Source of the DNA: a bacterium
Lineage (GTDB): Bacteria > Bacteroidota > Ignavibacteria > Ignavibacteriales > Ignavibacteriaceae
Length of the DNA: 64,000 nt
NCBI GenBank assembly: GCA_016716565.1
Contig: JADJWC010000002.1
Span: forward strand, 124,001 to 188,000
Reading direction: 5' to 3'
Shown here: one piece after another, positions 61,464-64,000 of the stretch
Numbering within the stretch: the stretch's first letter is position 1
Layout: each line of letters opens with the position of its first letter
Translations under genes and position numbers: made by a program
The notes under the pieces: generated by a model
Told to the model about the DNA's origin: nothing
The model's database searches: none
Seen by the model: the letters and a program-made list of their open reading frames with translations, nothing else

Positions 61464-64000
61464 ATGAAAAGAATATTTGTTTTTGCTTTATTTGCAATGC
61501 AGGTCATTGCTTTTCAAAATTTACACCCACAAACCACAAAACTTACTCCAAGTTTCTTTGGTTCGATGGAAGCAAGAGAGATTGGTCCCGCAGTAATGAG
61601 CGGAAGAATTACTGCAATCGATGCTTTCAATGCAGATTATAGAGTAGTATACGTTGGTGCTGCCAGCGGCGGTTTATGGAAAAGCACAAATGGCGGAACA
61701 ACTTTCAAAGAAGTGTTCAAAGATCACGTTCAGACAATCGGTGCAGTTGCTATCAACCACAAGAATAAAGACATCGTTTGGGTTGGTACCGGTGAAAGTC
61801 GCACACGAAACAGCATTAGCATCGGAAACGGAATTTATAAAACTACAAACGGCGGTGAAAAGTGGGAACACCTTGGATTAGAAAACACTGAGCACATCTC
61901 TAAAATCGTCATCAATCCTGAAAATACTGATGAAGTTTATGTTGCTGCACTTGGAAAAGTCTGGGGTCAGAATGAGGAACGTGGTGTGTTCAAAACAACA
62001 GACGGCGGAAAAACCTGGAACAAAATTCTATTTGTGAGTGACGGAACGGGCTGCGCTGATCTTGCTATGGATCCTTCCAATCCAGATGTTCTTTATGCAG
62101 GAATGTGGGATTTCCAGAGGAAGGCTTACACTTTCAGATCAGGCGGACCGGGAAGTGGTTTGTATAAGACTACTGATGCGGGAAAAACCTGGAATAAAGT
62201 TGATGTCGCATCAGACAGAGGCGAACTCGGAAGAATCGCCATTGCATTCTCTCCAGTTAATCCTAAAATTATTTATGCTTTAATTGAATCAAATAAAACC
62301 GGACTTTATCGCTCGACTGATTCCGGCCAGACATGGGAACTCAGAACAACTGCGCAGGTAGTAGCAGACCGTCCATTCTATTTTTCGAATATAGTTCCCG
62401 ATCCTGTTGATACAAACAGAGTATATAAACCTGGATTCTTTCTTGTAGTTAGTGATGATGGAGGATTTTCTTTTACTTCTCCTTTTATTGAAGGCGGAAA
62501 TGTTCACGGGGATCTTCACGCACTCTGGATAAATCCAAAAAATAATTCTCAGATGTATCTCGGTACTGATGGTGGTCTCTATATCAGCTATGATAAAGCA
62601 AGCACTTGGGTTCATGCACAGAATTTACCTATCTCACAATTTTATCATGTCGCAGTTGACAATGAAAAGCCATACAATGTTTACGGCGGATTGCAGGATA
62701 ATGGTTCATGGGCTGGTCCTTCTGAGGGAATTGGTGGCATTTCAAATTCTGATTGGCAAAGCGTTGGATATGGAGATGGTTTTAATGTTATACCAGATCC
62801 TTCAGATAAAAATATCATCTACTGGCAGTATCAAGGTGGCAACCTGATGCGTTATTATAAAAATACCGGTGAAATAAAAGAAGTAAAACCTTTCTCAGAA
62901 AATGCTGATGAGAAACTTAGATTCAACTGGGATACACCGATCGCCTTCTCACCAACCAATGATGGAGTTATGTATGTTGGTGCTCAATATCTTTATCGAA
63001 CTTCAAACAGAGGCGATTCCTGGCAGAAGATTTCTCCTGATCTCACAACAAACGATCCTGAAAAACAAAAACAGGAAGAATCAGGCGGTCTGACTATTGA
63101 TAACTCGACAGCTGAAAATCATTGCACAATTTATACAATCAGCGAATCGCCAAAAGACAGTAAGATAATCTGGGCAGGAACTGATGATGGAAATCTTCAG
63201 GTAACTAATAACAGTGGTGAAAACTGGAAAGTTGTTACATCAAATATTCCCGGACTTCCGAATAGCACCTGGTGTGCAAAGGTTCAGGCAAGCAATCACG
63301 ATGCGAATACAGCCTATGTTGTTTTCGATGGTCACAGAAACGGCGATAAAAATGTTTACGTTTATAAAACAACGGACCTCGGTGAAACCTGGATATCACT
63401 CGCAACAGAAAATATAGAAACATTTGCAAGAACAATCACTGAAGACTTCGTTAATCCAAATTTATTATTCCTCGGAACTGAATACGGTTTGTATGTTTCT
63501 ATCGATGGAGGAAAAGAATGGGTACGTTTTGAAGGAAAAGTTCCAAAAGTTCCTATTTATGAAATGGTAATTCATCCAACTGAAAATGATTTGGTTATTG
63601 CAACTCACGGAAGGGGCATTTTAATTATAGATGATATTGAACCATTACGTTTATTAACTCCGGAAATACTTGCTTCAGAATTAACTGTATTTCCATCAGA
63701 AACTTTCACAATTTCCAATCCGAGATATGCAACCGGTTTATCGGGTGATCAGGAATTCTGGGGAAGCAATCCAAAATCTTCAGCACTGATAACTTATTAT
63801 ATGCAGAAGCGTCACGTGTTTGGTGATATGTCTGTTGAGATTTATAACTCAAGCGGCGAACTTATTAAAACACTTCCAGCAGGGAAAAACAAAGGCATTA
63901 ATTATGTTGAATGGGCTGTAAGAAAAAAACCACCGAGAGTAAAAGCAACTTCTCCAACACTTGCTTTCAGGACTGCATTCGGACCAACATTTCCGCCGGG
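61464..64000 (+). CDS. Sortilin/BNR-repeat exoprotein 2 (partial, runs off window)
   Basis: At least 845 residues, still open at the window end. ATG at 61464 with AAGGTGAG upstream; signal peptide (about 1-24). Start MEAREIGPAVMSGRITAIDA and repeated Asp boxes (KSTNGGTTF, KTTDGGKTW, KTTDAGKTW) match the same family as the gene at 57309, so the two are tandem paralogues. The propeller part ends near HGRGILIIDDIEPLRLL. Confidence 0.88.
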   Translation, partial: MKRIFVFALFAMQVIAFQNLHPQTTKLTPSFFGSMEAREIGPAVMSGRITAIDAFNADYRVVYVGAASGGLWKSTNGGTTFKEVFKDHVQTIGAVAINHKNKDIVWVGTGESRTRNSISIGNGIYKTTNGGEKWEHLGLENTEHISKIVINPENTDEVYVAALGKVWGQNEERGVFKTTDGGKTWNKILFVSDGTGCADLAMDPSNPDVLYAGMWDFQRKAYTFRSGGPGSGLYKTTDAGKTWNKVDVASDRGELGRIAIAFSPVNPKIIYALIESNKTGLYRSTDSGQTWELRTTAQVVADRPFYFSNIVPDPVDTNRVYKPGFFLVVSDDGGFSFTSPFIEGGNVHGDLHALWINPKNNSQMYLGTDGGLYISYDKASTWVHAQNLPISQFYHVAVDNEKPYNVYGGLQDNGSWAGPSEGIGGISNSDWQSVGYGDGFNVIPDPSDKNIIYWQYQGGNLMRYYKNTGEIKEVKPFSENADEKLRFNWDTPIAFSPTNDGVMYVGAQYLYRTSNRGDSWQKISPDLTTNDPEKQKQEESGGLTIDNSTAENHCTIYTISESPKDSKIIWAGTDDGNLQVTNNSGENWKVVTSNIPGLPNSTWCAKVQASNHDANTAYVVFDGHRNGDKNVYVYKTTDLGETWISLATENIETFARTITEDFVNPNLLFLGTEYGLYVSIDGGKEWVRFEGKVPKVPIYEMVIHPTENDLVIATHGRGILIIDDIEPLRLLTPEILASELTVFPSETFTISNPRYATGLSGDQEFWGSNPKSSALITYYMQKRHVFGDMSVEIYNSSGELIKTLPAGKNKGINYVEWAVRKKPPRVKATSPTLAFRTAFGPTFPP

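Overview
The window looks like a low-GC Ignavibacteria (Ignavibacteriota/Chlorobi-side) chromosome, probably from a metagenome. The main evidence is the C-terminal sorting domain with the NYPNPFNP motif and a terminal K-K-hydrophobic-L-K/R, seen in five large secreted proteins. A hybrid one-component AraC/histidine-kinase sensor, a GldE-like CBS protein, MenC, YitT and an octaheme cytochrome fit the same lineage. There is no prophage, integrase, transposase or CRISPR array. Taxonomy is inferred from these features and was not tested.

Layout: 60-4045 hybrid sensor regulator (split by a frameshift); 4.2-11.4 kb FtcD, a small membrane protein, a Tat-exported DUF362 protein with a membrane polyferredoxin, an FkbM methyltransferase and MenC; 11.4-13.0 kb OmpA/TSP3 porin-like protein; 13.6-20.7 kb an RNA-repair locus; 20.8-24.2 kb CorC/HlyC-like protein, DUF971 and a SpoU methylase; 24.2-32.5 kb a giant subtilisin-like protease and a secreted GH13 amylase; 32.5-41 kb YjbQ, ornithine aminotransferase, a second hybrid kinase and a five-gene operon (PAP2, DUF2141, DoxX, carbonic anhydrase, DinB-like), then a PP2C-type phosphatase; 41-45.6 kb a DUF559 nuclease and two secreted proteins separated by large palindromic repeats; 45.6-55.5 kb octaheme cytochrome, DUF2279, YitT, AMP nucleosidase, a broken secreted protein and an M64 peptidase; 55.7-64 kb a cyclic-2,3-diphosphoglycerate-synthase-like GTPase and two sortilin/BNR-repeat exoproteins around a LolA-like protein, the last running off the window.

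The most interesting part is the RNA-repair locus. A sigma-54-type promoter (18878-18893, minus) lies in front of an apparent operon: a defective tRNA-like gene, a 51-residue membrane protein, a slipin, RtcA (RNA 3'-phosphate cyclase), an array of 14 tRNA genes with 14 different anticodons, and RtcB (RNA ligase), closed by a terminator. Divergent to it, from a near-consensus sigma-70 promoter, is rtcR, the CARF/sigma-54 activator that senses broken tRNA. Several array tRNAs lack hallmark bases (U8, G18G19, T-loop, paired acceptor stem), whereas the nearby housekeeping tRNA-Thr is canonical. This suggests a damage-inducible system that both repairs tRNAs and makes replacement or decoy tRNAs.

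A second theme is a set of palindromic repeats. One is inserted in frame in a histidine-kinase ATPase domain, three bracket a DUF559 nuclease gene and its neighbour, and a 16-base palindrome appears nested inside two different larger repeat families. Four genes carry one- or two-base frameshifts, so sequence error must be excluded before calling them pseudogenes.
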